Of a stretch of 64,000 nucleotides of DNA, positions 23,715 to 32,393 are shown piece after piece (within the stretch, counting starts at the first letter, position 1; every line of letters starts with the position of its first letter). The notes beneath the pieces were generated by a model. The model had not been told where the DNA came from. It saw nothing but the letters and a program-made list of their open reading frames with translations, and did not search any database. The position numbers were made by a program, and so were the translations under genes. The DNA comes from an uncultured Oscillospiraceae bacterium (GTDB taxonomy: Bacteria; Bacillota; Clostridia; Oscillospirales; Oscillospiraceae), in NCBI GenBank assembly GCA_910579965.1, contig CAJTWF010000001.1:21728-85727 (forward strand). Direction: 5' to 3'.

Positions 23715-25988
23715 TTACAGCTTATTCCTCATGATCTTCCCGCTGATGGTCTTGGGCAGCTCGTCCTTAAACACCACAATGCGGGGATATTTATAAGGCG
23801 CGGTGTGCTTTTTCACGTAGGTCTGGATCTCCTTCTTCAGCTCCTCCGTGCCCTCCGTGCCGGGCACCAGCACAATGCTGGCCTTCACCACCTGGCCCCG
23901 GATCTCGTCCGGCGCGGCGGACACGCCGCACTCCAGCACATAGGGCAGCTCCATGATGACGCTCTCGATCTCAAAGGGCCCGATCCGGTAGCCGCTGGAC
24001 TTGATGACGTCGTCCGCCCGGCCCACGTACCAGAGGTATCCGTCCTCGTCCTGCCAGGCCACGTCCCGGGTGTGGTAGAGCCCGTCGTGCCACACCTCCG
24101 CCGTCTGCTCCGGATCCTGGTAGTAGCCGTCGAACAGGCCGCAGGGCAGCCCCTTCTCCTTGTCCGCCCGGATGCAGATCTCGCCGTTCTCGCCCCGGGG
24201 GACCTCGTTTCCTTCGCTGTCCACCAGCACCAGATCGTAGGTGGGCACGGGCTTGCCCATGGAGCCGATCTTCTGCTTGTTGCCCACCAGGTTGCCGATG
24301 GTCAGCGTGGTCTCCGTCTGGCCGAAGCCCTCGTAGATTTGCAGGCCGGTCTGGGCCTCGAACTGGCGGAACACCTCCGGGTTCAGGGCCTCGCCGGCGG
24401 TGGTGGCGTGCTTGATGCTGCTCAGGTCATAGCGGCTCAGATCGTCCTTGATGAACATGCGGTACATGGTGGGGGGCGCGCAGAAGGTGGTGATGTTGTA
24501 CCTGGCGAACATGGGCAGGATGTCGGAGGCCTCGAAGCGGTCAAAGTCGTAGGTGAACACCGCCCCCTCGCACAGCCACTGGCCGTACAGCTTGCCCCAC
24601 AGCGCCTTGCCCCAGCCGGTCTCGCTGATGGTGAAGTGGAGGCCGCCGGCGTGGACACAGTGCCAGTACTTGGCCGTAATGTAGTGGCCCAGGGCGTACT
24701 TGTAGCTGTGGGCGGCGATCTTGGGATAGCCGGTGGTACCGGAGGTGAAGAACATGAGCATCGGGTCATCGCCGCAGGGCGCGTCCGGCGCGCGCTCGAA
24801 CTTGCTGCGGTACATGGCGTACTCCTCGTCGAAGTCGTGCCAGCCCGGACGGCTGCCGCCCACCAGGATCTTTAATTGCAGGGTGGGGCTGTCCTTCTCC
24901 GCGATCTCCACCTGATGGGCGGTGTCGCCGTCGGCGGTGCAGAGGATGGCGCTGACCCCGGCGGCGTTGAACCGGTAGCTGAAGTCGTGCTCCTGGAGCA
25001 GGTTGGTGGCAGGAATGGCCACCGCCCCCAGCTTGTGGAGGCCCAGGATGGCGAACCAGAACTGGTAGTGCCGCTTGAGCACCAGCATCACCCGGTCCCC
25101 CCGCTTGACGCCCAGGGCCTTGAAGTAGTTGGCCGCCCGGGAGGAGGCCCGGGACATGTCCTCAAAGGTGAAGCGGCGCTCGGTCTTGTCCCGGTCCAGG
25201 TGGAGCATGGCCAGCTTCTCCGGATACTTGGCGGCAATGGCGTCCACGCAGTCAAAGGCGAAGTTGAACCGGTCCGCGTGGGGGAAGGAGAGGGACTGGA
25301 GCACGCCCCTCTCGTCCTCCACGGCGTGGATGAAGTCCCTGCACACGTAGTCCTCGCTGCTGCGGGCGTCCACGATGGACCGGCGCACGCTCATCTCGTC
25401 CGCCTTCTCGCCGGAGATGACCACCGCGCAGAACACGCACTTCTCCCCGCCGACGGCGATCATGCCGTGGGGGGTGGAGGAGTTGTAGAGGATGCTGTCC
25501 CCCTCCCGGAGGATCTCCGTGTGCTCCCCCACCTGGACCTTCATCTGGCCGGAGAGGATAATGTCGAACTCCTGGCCCGCGTGGGTGGTGAGGTGGATGG
25601 GCATGCGCTGCTGGGCCTCGTCGTAGTCGTAGGTGCAGTAGTAGGGCTCGGCCAGCTTGTTGCGGAACAGGGGGGCCAGGTTGGCGATCTCAATGCCCGG
25701 CTCCTTGGCGGTCTGCTGGCCCTCCCCCCGGCGGGTGACGGTATAGCTGGACAGGTTGGCGCTGCGCCCCTCCAGCAGGTCCGTGATGCCGATGCCGAAG
25801 GCCAGGGAGCACTTGTGGATAAAGGTGAAGGGCAGATCCGCGCCGCCGGCCTCGTAGACCCGGTACTCCGCCACGGTGGTGTCGGTCCTTCGGGCCATCT
25901 CCTCCTCCGTAAAGCCGCAGATGTTGCGCATCTCCCGGATACGGAAGGCCATCTCCAGCAGCTGGGTGTTCACATGCCTGGTGTCCAT
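23715..25988 (-). CDS. XRE-HTH / cupin / AMP-binding acyl-CoA synthetase fusion, copy 2
   Basis: A 757-residue paralogue of the next gene, with the same order: HTH-like region (about 14-73), cupin (THAGQEFDIILSGQMKVQVG), and acyl-CoA synthetase (FTSGTTGYPK, GFGQTETT, SSGYRIGPFEIES, final TISGKIMRNKL). The C-terminal 70 residues are nearly identical between copies, while the N-terminal and substrate-pocket parts differ more, which suggests duplication followed by specificity change or gene conversion at the 3' end. ATG 25988 (MDTRHVN) is chosen because GGAGGAA lies 8 nt upstream. Its own T-box leader precedes it; after its stop a new promoter and T-box begin for copy 1. Confidence 0.88.
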   Translation of the reverse strand: MDTRHVNTQLLEMAFRIREMRNICGFTEEEMARRTDTTVAEYRVYEAGGADLPFTFIHKCSLAFGIGITDLLEGRSANLSSYTVTRRGEGQQTAKEPGIEIANLAPLFRNKLAEPYYCTYDYDEAQQRMPIHLTTHAGQEFDIILSGQMKVQVGEHTEILREGDSILYNSSTPHGMIAVGGEKCVFCAVVISGEKADEMSVRRSIVDARSSEDYVCRDFIHAVEDERGVLQSLSFPHADRFNFAFDCVDAIAAKYPEKLAMLHLDRDKTERRFTFEDMSRASSRAANYFKALGVKRGDRVMLVLKRHYQFWFAILGLHKLGAVAIPATNLLQEHDFSYRFNAAGVSAILCTADGDTAHQVEIAEKDSPTLQLKILVGGSRPGWHDFDEEYAMYRSKFERAPDAPCGDDPMLMFFTSGTTGYPKIAAHSYKYALGHYITAKYWHCVHAGGLHFTISETGWGKALWGKLYGQWLCEGAVFTYDFDRFEASDILPMFARYNITTFCAPPTMYRMFIKDDLSRYDLSSIKHATTAGEALNPEVFRQFEAQTGLQIYEGFGQTETTLTIGNLVGNKQKIGSMGKPVPTYDLVLVDSEGNEVPRGENGEICIRADKEKGLPCGLFDGYYQDPEQTAEVWHDGLYHTRDVAWQDEDGYLWYVGRADDVIKSSGYRIGPFEIESVIMELPYVLECGVSAAPDEIRGQVVKASIVLVPGTEGTEELKKEIQTYVKKHTAPYKYPRIVVFKDELPKTISGKIMRNKL

Positions 25989-26030
25989 AGGCGGTTCCTC
26001 CATGTCAAAGAATTGGTGAATGGGAAAAGA

Positions 26031-26322
26031 AAAAACCCGTCCCAAAGAATTTCTTCTTTGAGACGAGTTCATAACCCAGTTATGTACCCGCGGTACCACT
26101 CAAATTGCGCCCCGCAGAGGACGCCCCTTCAGGCTCCAGCAAGCCCTATGCACTCACGCGGCAGTCACGGGAGGCGTCTACCAGTCCCCGCAGGGACGTT
26201 CGAACCTCCAGCTCGGAAGGGATGGGACCATGAGGCGGCCTGCTGCCGGGCTTCCACCAGTGCCCGGCTCTCTGGGAGCGGACGGCCTCGTCCGTCTTCG
26301 TCATCGCTTTTCCTATTTACTT
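26031..26322 (-). ncRNA. T-box riboswitch leader 2
   Basis: Same layout as leader 1: stem I start GAUGACGAAGAC, CAGAGAGCCGGG distal arm, a conserved stem III block nearly identical to leader 1, T-box UGGUACCGCGGGUA (26085-26098) and a terminator (12-bp stem 26038-26049 with 26054-26065, then U5 or more). The triplet at the equivalent place to leader 1 reads AUC (26221-26223), pointing to tRNA-Ile, tentative. It controls acyl-CoA synthetase copy 2. Confidence 0.9.
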
Positions 26323-26329
26323 TCTGAAA

Positions 26330-26358
26330 AGTTTACACCATATCGGAAGGTTTGTCAA
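26330..26358 (-). promoter_or_regulatory. promoter of T-box leader 2
   Basis: Minus strand consensus TTGACA (26353-26358) and TAAACT (26330-26335), spacer 17 bp. Confidence 0.75.
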
Positions 26359-26410
26359 GAGGGAATTTCTGCGGCGCCAGGAAAATCCATTTTCACGGCG
26401 GCAGATGCCT

Positions 26411-26450
26411 CCTCGCTGTTGGGCGTCGTCATTTATCAAACAAGCCCTAG
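26411..26450 (-). repeat. degenerate end of a GGGCCTG MITE family
   Basis: The minus strand reads CTAGGGCTTGTTTGATAA followed by ACGCCCAACAGCG, matching the ends of the intact element at 62832-63066 and the partial copy at 48.1 kb. It is a solo end with no partner. The surrounding 26360-26530 holds no gene. Confidence 0.55.
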
Positions 26451-26536
26451 TGGTCCATCCGGTCAGAAATCAAATCATATCCCGGGCGAAATTTCCGCAT
26501 GGCATCGTTGTTGTCCTTGACGGGCCGCAGCCCGAT

Positions 26537-26571
26537 AGAGGGCAGTTACCCGTATGGGGTAACCGCCCTCT
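26537..26571. terminator. hairpin downstream of the ROK regulator
   Basis: A 15-bp stem with one G-U/A-C irregularity (26537-26551 with 26557-26571). The T-rich side (TTTCCTTT) is on the plus strand, so as an intrinsic terminator it faces plus; for the minus-strand ROK gene it is only a 3'-end hairpin. Confidence 0.5.
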
Positions 26572-26648
26572 TTCCTTTGCAGATGCTGACAGCGCCAGGC
26601 AAGCTCTCCATCCGCCCGGGCCCCGGCCCGGACGCCAAGGGACGGCGC

Positions 26649-27770
26649 TCACAGCGCGTCCTGCTCCTCCGTGGTCCTGCGGCCGCAGAGGTCCCAGAGC
26701 ACCTGCCGCACAGCCAGCACGCCGCCGCCGATCAGGTGTCCGGTGGTGCCGAAGCGCTCAAACCGGAGCTGGAAGGTGTCCTTCATATACTGGTTGAGCT
26801 TCTCCTGATACATGTCCTCCACGATCTCCTGCAGGACCGTCCCCTGCCGCACCATGCTCCCGCACAGGAGCACCACGTCCGGCGCGTAGGTGTTGGCCAG
26901 CAGGTTCACCGCGATGGCCACGTACTCCCCCACCTGATTCATCATCGCCCTGGCGAAGGTCTCCCCCTGCCGGTACAGGGCGAAGAGCTGGGCCAGGGTG
27001 GCGGCCTGGGGATAGACCCCCCGGGCCTCCGCCAGCAGCGTCCGCTGGGAGAGGTAGGTCTGGAGGCAGCCCGCCTTCCCGCACTCGCAGATCTTCCCCG
27101 CCGGGTTGAGGATGATATGGCCGATCTCCCCGGCCATGTTGTCCCTGCCCCGGTAGATCTCGTCGTCGAGGATGACCGCCGCGCCCACGCCGTCGCCGAT
27201 ATTCAGCACCACGATGTTCCGGAAGCCCTTGGCCGCGCCGAACTGGTGCTCCGCCACGGCCACCGCCTTCACGTCGTTTTCCAGAATGAACGTCCAATCC
27301 GGCAGGCGGCGCCGCAGATGCTCCAGCAGGGGCACGCCCTCCCACTGGAAGTTGGCGGAGAAGACCACCTCGCCCCTGCCCATATCCAGAATGCCGGGCA
27401 CCACCACGCCCACGGTGCGGCAGAGGTCCTGCCCCCGCTGCTCCCGCAGGAACTGCTCTAAGCAGTCCGTCATCCAGGGGAGCACCCGCCCGGGCACAAA
27501 GTCCCCCTCCGGCACCGGGAGATCCCGGTAGGCCGTCACCTGTCCCGTCAGGTTCACCAGCCCCAGATGGAGCTTGTCTCGGGCCAGAAACAGGCTGGCG
27601 CAGAGCAGGCGGTCCTGGCGCAGGGACAGCAGCCGGGGCGGACGGCCCACCTGACAGATGGCCTCCGTCTCCCGCTCCTGAAGGATGCCCCGGGAGATCA
27701 TGTTCTCCACGATCCGCCCCACGGTCATGATGTTCATGCCCGTGCGCACAGCCACCTGGGCCCTTGACAT
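26649..27770 (-). CDS. ROK family transcriptional regulator
   Basis: At least 373 residues: N-terminal winged HTH (SRAQVAVRTGMNIMTVGRIVENM), then a ROK sugar-kinase-like domain with NIGDGVGAAVILDD, the AGEIGH motif and the zinc-binding CECGKAGCLQTYLS. This is the NagC/XylR repressor type that senses a sugar. ATG 27770 is the first standard start in frame, but the homologous HTH region continues upstream in frame (...NIRQVLSLVQSEGE) to a TGA at 27864-27866. A good SD (27867-27873) lies 9 nt before an in-frame ACG at 27857, so the true start is probably non-standard or the sequence has an error. Target genes unknown. Confidence 0.82.
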   Translation of the reverse strand: MSRAQVAVRTGMNIMTVGRIVENMISRGILQERETEAICQVGRPPRLLSLRQDRLLCASLFLARDKLHLGLVNLTGQVTAYRDLPVPEGDFVPGRVLPWMTDCLEQFLREQRGQDLCRTVGVVVPGILDMGRGEVVFSANFQWEGVPLLEHLRRRLPDWTFILENDVKAVAVAEHQFGAAKGFRNIVVLNIGDGVGAAVILDDEIYRGRDNMAGEIGHIILNPAGKICECGKAGCLQTYLSQRTLLAEARGVYPQAATLAQLFALYRQGETFARAMMNQVGEYVAIAVNLLANTYAPDVVLLCGSMVRQGTVLQEIVEDMYQEKLNQYMKDTFQLRFERFGTTGHLIGGGVLAVRQVLWDLCGRRTTEEQDAL

Positions 27771-27908
27771 CTCCCCCTCCGACTGGACCAGAGAGAGGAC
27801 CTGCCGGATATTGGCGTAATATATTTGGACCCTGTCCGCTTTCCGTATATTGGCCGTAGGCGGTCACCTCCCCGTTCCGGCGGCGTTTCTGCTTGGACGC
27901 TCTATTCT

Positions 27909-27936
27909 ATTATACTGCAATCTCTCCAAATTACAA
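27909..27936 (-). promoter_or_regulatory. promoter of the ROK regulator gene
   Basis: Minus strand TTGTAA (27931-27936) and TATAAT (27909-27914), spacer 16 bp; it places the transcript start near 27900, about 30 nt before the SD at 27867-27873. Confidence 0.6.
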
Positions 27937-27955
27937 GGAAAAATTCGTCTCCCCG

Positions 27956-30508
27956 CTACGCCCGCATGACGCTGCGGCAGACCTTCACCACCATGTCGCC
28001 GCTGCCCACGTTGTAGCCGCTGCACGCGTAAACCGCAGTCAGCGCCCCGGTGGCCACCAGGATCAGGGGCAGCTTCTCCGGGTCCACGTACATCCGCCGG
28101 GCCAGGGTCTCCACGTTGGGTACAAAGGGATCGTAATACACCCTGATCCGGGGGAAGACCTCCAGCACCTTTTGCAGCTTGGCGTTCTCCAGAGCCTCCC
28201 GGCTGCGGACCAGGAAGACAACATCCGCCGGCAGGCTCCGGAAGTCCGCCTCCAGATCCAGCATCTCGTTGAGGATATGCTCCGTGGGCTCCCTGCCCTC
28301 CTCCAGCCACAGGAGGACAGCCCCGTTTTTGGTGAGCTCGCTGCCCGTGACCTCCTGTCCCTGGCTGTCCCAGACCTTGAACTCCTCCAGCCCGTAGCTG
28401 CCCAGCATCTCCGACAGGTCCGCCTGGTGCTTGCGCAGGCGGATGGTCCTGGTCTCTCCGGGGGCCAGGGTGAAGTGGTACTTGCTGGCGTAGAGGTTGC
28501 CGTTGGGCAGGCGGTTGTCCGTGATGACCCGGTACTCGCCGGCGCTCACCCGGACCCGCAGCCGGTCTCCCTCCCACTTCTCCCGGCTCAGCTCCAGGGT
28601 CTGGTACATGCCGCCGGTGAGGAGGCCCAGGGCGAAGTCGGTCTCATACTGCCAGCTCTCCCCGTCCTCCTTCTCAAAGACCACGGCGCAGTCCTCTCTC
28701 CGGGCCGCCTCCACAGCCGTGAACCGTCCGTCCGCCCAGTACTCCGCCCGCCGGTCCACCGGATTCATCCGGGCGGCAATGCCCAATGTCCGGCAGATGG
28801 AGACAAAGAGGATCTTCTTGGACAGGGGACTGGCGTTTTTCACCGTCAGGGCCCCCACCGGCCCGGTGACGATCTGGCCGTATTCGATGGACTCGTCAAA
28901 CCCGATCTCCCGGCCGATATAGCGCCAGATCTCCATGGGATCCCCCCGGAAGGCGGCCTTCTGCTCCTGGGAGAGGGCCTCCAGGATGAACCGCCGGCAC
29001 AGGCGCAGGGGCTCGTTGAACACCCGGGGGCAGACGATGCAGGGGTAGTACAGCTCCTCCGGGGCCTGGTACTCCCGGCTGCACGCCAGGGCCTCCCGCA
29101 GCACCTCCGGGTCCACGTCCCGCCGGTCCTTGGCGGACAGGGTCAGCAGCAGGGCCTCCTTCTCCTTGGGCTGGAATTCCCCGTCCTCCAGGAAGGCCAG
29201 CAGCCGGTCCAGGTTCCCCCGGCTCTCGAAGAGGAGATCAAAGATCTCCCGGCTGTAGCCGTACTGCTTTACCACAGCCTCTGCACGCTCCCTGTGGAAC
29301 ATGGCCTCCGTCCGCTTCTCCCGTATCTCGTTGGCGGCGGCGGTCTTTTTCAGGCCCAGGGCCTTCTGCTCCTCCGTGGGGCGGGCGGCGCTGACAATCT
29401 GATCCTTGGGCGCGGTGGACACAAAGTCCTCCCACTGGCCGGGGACCGGGCTCTCCCGCTCCAGAACGATCTCCACCCGGTCCGCGTCCGGGGTGTAAAC
29501 CATCCGCTCGCAGAAGAGGTCCCCCTTCTTCACGTGGATGTTGATGCTGCCCAGGCCGCAGGTGAGGCGCACCGTGCCGCCGGCCCCGGTGACCATGACG
29601 GCGGCGGGGAAGATATCGCAGTAGTTGAGGATCCCGAAGGAGACCTGGGCCCCCTCCACCGGCGCGCCGGCGGCGTCCTTCACCGCCACGGTGAGGGACT
29701 TGGTTGCGGCGTAGAGCTTTAAGTTGTTGAGGAAGGAGGCCATGCCCACCTTGGAGATGATCTCCTCCCCGGAAATCTCCCCAAAGCAGCGGCTGTGGAT
29801 CAGCATGGCCCGGCTGGCCGCGTTGGTGAACCAGCCCTTGTTGAGCACCTCCTCCGGCTCGCAGGCGCCCAGGAAGTACCACTGGCCGCCGCACCAGACC
29901 TCCACCCAGGCGTGGTTGTCGTCGCAGTGGGCCCACCGGGGGGTGTAGATCTGCCGGGCGGGGATGCCCAGGGAGCGGAAGACGTTCACCCCAAAGGCGG
30001 ACTCCTCGCCGCACCGGCCGTAGCCGGACCGGTAGGCCCCCAGGGCGGAGATGGTCCGGGCGTCCGTGGCCTGATACATCACGTTCTCCGCGCACCAGTA
30101 GTTGGCCTCGATGACGGCCCCGGCCGCGTCCAGGCCCGCCACCCGCTCCGCAAGCTGGCTGTGGAAGAACTTCCGGCAGTCGCACAGCTCCTCCTCGTTG
30201 ACCCGGATGTGGAGCACATAGTTGAGGAAGATGTCCTCCGGCACGCCGGCGGCGTAGGGGGAGCTCTGCCGCAGGAACACCCCGTGCTCCCCGCAGGAGA
30301 GGAAGATGTCCAGATCGTAGTTGGCCAGATCGCTCAGGGGGCTGCTGCCGCAGATCCACTTGGCGGCCAGAATGGCGTCCGGGGAACAGGTCTTCTCCGC
30401 CCGGGCCATCTGGGCGCGCAGCTCCGCGGCCCGGGTCTCCCCGGCCCGCGCCAGCAGGGCCTCCCACTTCGCCTGGGCGGTATCATACATGGATGTTGAA
30501 AAAAGCAT
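27956..30508 (-). CDS. large transglutaminase-like protein
   Basis: An 850-residue protein without a signal peptide. The transglutaminase core is at about residues 155-220: Cys in GYGRCGEESAFGVNVFRSLGIPARQ, His in HCDDNHAWVEVWC, and an acidic residue near LGACEPEEVLN. After it comes a beta-rich region like a carboxypeptidase regulatory fold (VKDAAGAPVEGAQVSFG) and further domains up to a C-terminal thioredoxin-like-looking section. The family acts as a cysteine protease or amidase; the substrate is unknown, but the neighbouring peptide transporter and aminopeptidase suggest protein or peptide breakdown. AGGAGG precedes ATG 30508. Confidence 0.8.
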   Translation of the reverse strand: MLFSTSMYDTAQAKWEALLARAGETRAAELRAQMARAEKTCSPDAILAAKWICGSSPLSDLANYDLDIFLSCGEHGVFLRQSSPYAAGVPEDIFLNYVLHIRVNEEELCDCRKFFHSQLAERVAGLDAAGAVIEANYWCAENVMYQATDARTISALGAYRSGYGRCGEESAFGVNVFRSLGIPARQIYTPRWAHCDDNHAWVEVWCGGQWYFLGACEPEEVLNKGWFTNAASRAMLIHSRCFGEISGEEIISKVGMASFLNNLKLYAATKSLTVAVKDAAGAPVEGAQVSFGILNYCDIFPAAVMVTGAGGTVRLTCGLGSINIHVKKGDLFCERMVYTPDADRVEIVLERESPVPGQWEDFVSTAPKDQIVSAARPTEEQKALGLKKTAAANEIREKRTEAMFHRERAEAVVKQYGYSREIFDLLFESRGNLDRLLAFLEDGEFQPKEKEALLLTLSAKDRRDVDPEVLREALACSREYQAPEELYYPCIVCPRVFNEPLRLCRRFILEALSQEQKAAFRGDPMEIWRYIGREIGFDESIEYGQIVTGPVGALTVKNASPLSKKILFVSICRTLGIAARMNPVDRRAEYWADGRFTAVEAARREDCAVVFEKEDGESWQYETDFALGLLTGGMYQTLELSREKWEGDRLRVRVSAGEYRVITDNRLPNGNLYASKYHFTLAPGETRTIRLRKHQADLSEMLGSYGLEEFKVWDSQGQEVTGSELTKNGAVLLWLEEGREPTEHILNEMLDLEADFRSLPADVVFLVRSREALENAKLQKVLEVFPRIRVYYDPFVPNVETLARRMYVDPEKLPLILVATGALTAVYACSGYNVGSGDMVVKVCRSVMRA

Positions 30509-30555
30509 GGTTTCCTCCTGACGGGAGCCGCCCTCCGGGGCCGCTCCCTCTTCAC

Positions 30556-30614
30556 ATTATATATATTCAGCATAAAAAGACAAGTCCAGACCCAAGGATG
30601 GAACTTGTCTTTTT
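30556..30614 (-). terminator. cutC terminator overlapping the next promoter
   Basis: A 12-bp stem (30574-30585 with 30603-30614) followed by TTTTT on the minus strand terminates cutC. The same segment provides TTGTCT (30578-30583) and TATAAT (30556-30561), spacer 16 bp, a plausible promoter for the transglutaminase gene. Confidence 0.7.
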
Positions 30615-30625
30615 AAATTGATGGA

Positions 30626-31378
30626 TTATGCCAGGGTGTGGACGATCTGGGCGCACTGGCGGAACTCCTCCTCGTCCGTCTGCCAGATCTCGTACTCCGA
30701 CAGGGAGGGCAGGCCCATAAAGACGGTGCTCTTGCGGTAGATCATGCCGCTGTCCAGGGGGGCCTTCCGGCCCGTGGTGTGGAACACCACCACGCCGGCG
30801 TGGTCATGGATCTCCTGGATGTTCCACTTCTTCACCCCGCAGCCGGCCATGATGTCGATGCGGCCCGCCGCCCGGGCATAGAGCTCCCGGAGCAGGTCCT
30901 TGCCCGCCGCCGCGTCGCCGGCCTGGCCGGAGGTCAGGATGGTCCGGCAGCCCAGTTCAATGGCCGCCTCCAGCGCCGCAAAGGGGTCCCGGGTCATGTC
31001 GAAGGCCCGGTGGAGGGTCACGTCCATGCTGCCGGCGCAGGCCATCAGCCGGGCCATCTTCTCCCGGTCCAGCTCCCCCTCCGGGGTCAGCGCGCCGATG
31101 ACCACGCCGTTGGCCCCCAGGACCCGGAACGCATTGATCTCCTCGCACATCTCCTCCATCTCAATGTCCGAATAGAGGAAGTCTCCGAAGCGGGGGCGGA
31201 TGAGCACGTTGATCTTCACGTCACAGTCCCGCTTCACCTGCTTGAAAACCACAGGGGAGGGCGTGGTTCCGCCGATGGCCAGATTGGCGCACAGCTCCAG
31301 CCGGTCCGCGCCCCCCCGGGCGGCGGCCATGCAGGAGGCGTGGGAGTCTACGCAGGCCTCAATCAGTGGGTGATTCAT
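30626..31378 (-). CDS. cutC: copper homeostasis protein CutC
   Basis: A 250-residue TIM-barrel protein opening LIEACVDSHASCMAAARGGADRLELCANL, with PSPVVFK, INVLIRPRFGDFLYSD, GALTPEG and TLHRAFDM, all CutC signatures. CutC is linked to copper tolerance, but its reaction is unresolved. ATG 31378 has GGAGAGG upstream; the longer frame starting TTG is unlikely. It follows oppF by 39 nt, so it is probably the last gene of the peptide transporter operon. Confidence 0.92.
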   Translation of the reverse strand: MNHPLIEACVDSHASCMAAARGGADRLELCANLAIGGTTPSPVVFKQVKRDCDVKINVLIRPRFGDFLYSDIEMEEMCEEINAFRVLGANGVVIGALTPEGELDREKMARLMACAGSMDVTLHRAFDMTRDPFAALEAAIELGCRTILTSGQAGDAAAGKDLLRELYARAAGRIDIMAGCGVKKWNIQEIHDHAGVVVFHTTGRKAPLDSGMIYRKSTVFMGLPSLSEYEIWQTDEEEFRQCAQIVHTLA

Positions 31379-31417
31379 ACAATGTTTCCTCTCCAAATCA
31401 TGTATTTTGCGGAAGCA

Positions 31418-32380
31418 TCAGTACAGGTGGCAGGCCACAAAGTGGCCGGGCTCAATTTCCTTGGTCTCCGGCCTGCGCTCCAGGCAGGCCTTGGTGCACC
31501 GCTTGCACCGGGCCGCGAAGGGACAGCCCGCCGGCAGGTCAATGGTGCTGGGGATGTCGCCCTCCAGGATGATCCGCTCCTTTTGCAGGGTGGGGTCCGG
31601 GATGGGCACGGCGGAGAGCAGGGCCTCCGTGTAGGGGTGGGCCGGGCGGGCGTAGAGCTTCTCCTTGGGCGCGGTCTCCACCACAAAGCCCAGGTACATC
31701 ACCGCGATCCGGTCCGAGATCATCTCCACCACCGACAGATCGTGGGAGATGAACACGTAGGTGAGCTTATACTCCTCCTGGAGCCTGTGGAGCAGGTTGA
31801 GGACCTGCGCCTGGATGGACACGTCCAGGGCGGAGATGGGCTCGTCGGCAATGACCAGCTTGGGGTTCACGGTCAGGGCCCGGGCGATGCCGATGCGCTG
31901 CTTCTGGCCGCCGGAGAACTCGTGGGGATAGCGCTTGGCGTGCTTGGCGCTCAGGCCCACGATGCCCAGCAGCTCGTTGACCACCTTCATCCGCTCCCCG
32001 GCGCTCATGTCCGTGTGGATGAGCAGGGGCTCCTCGATGAGCTCCGCCACCCGCATCCGGGGGTCCAGGCTGCCCGCGGGGTCCTGGAAGATCATCTGCA
32101 TGTCCTTGCGCAGAGGCCGCATGGCGTCCTGGGAGATCCTGGAGATCTCCTTGCCCATGAACCAGATCTCGCCGCTGTCCGGCGTGAGCAGGTGGTTGAT
32201 GAGCCGGCCCGTGGTGCTCTTGCCGCAGCCCGACTCGCCCACGATGGAGAAGGTCTCCCCCTCGAACACGTCAAAGCTGACGTTGTTGACCGCGTGGACA
32301 AACTTTGTGGGCTTGCCCAGCAGGGACTTGCCCACCGGGAACGTCTTGGATACGTTCTTCAAAGATACGATTTTTTCCAT
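31418..32380 (-). CDS. oppF: oligopeptide ABC transporter ATP-binding protein (OppF/DppF)
   Basis: A 320-residue ATPase: Walker A GESGCGKST, signature SGGQKQR, Walker B LVIADEP, followed by the OppF C-terminal domain with CPFAARCKRCTKACLERRPE (Cys-rich, as in Opp/Dpp ATPases that hold a [4Fe-4S]). It powers peptide uptake with OppD. ATG 32380 (MEKIVSLKN) is preferred with AGGGGG about 9 nt upstream; ATG 32389 is possible. Confidence 0.93.
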   Translation of the reverse strand: MEKIVSLKNVSKTFPVGKSLLGKPTKFVHAVNNVSFDVFEGETFSIVGESGCGKSTTGRLINHLLTPDSGEIWFMGKEISRISQDAMRPLRKDMQMIFQDPAGSLDPRMRVAELIEEPLLIHTDMSAGERMKVVNELLGIVGLSAKHAKRYPHEFSGGQKQRIGIARALTVNPKLVIADEPISALDVSIQAQVLNLLHRLQEEYKLTYVFISHDLSVVEMISDRIAVMYLGFVVETAPKEKLYARPAHPYTEALLSAVPIPDPTLQKERIILEGDIPSTIDLPAGCPFAARCKRCTKACLERRPETKEIEPGHFVACHLY

Positions 32381-32393
32381 CACCTGCATCCCC

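Noticed and set aside
26190..26215. tRNA-like TTCGAAC segment
   Set aside because: It lies inside T-box leader 2 and no acceptor/anticodon arms can be built around it. No tRNA gene was recognised in the window.
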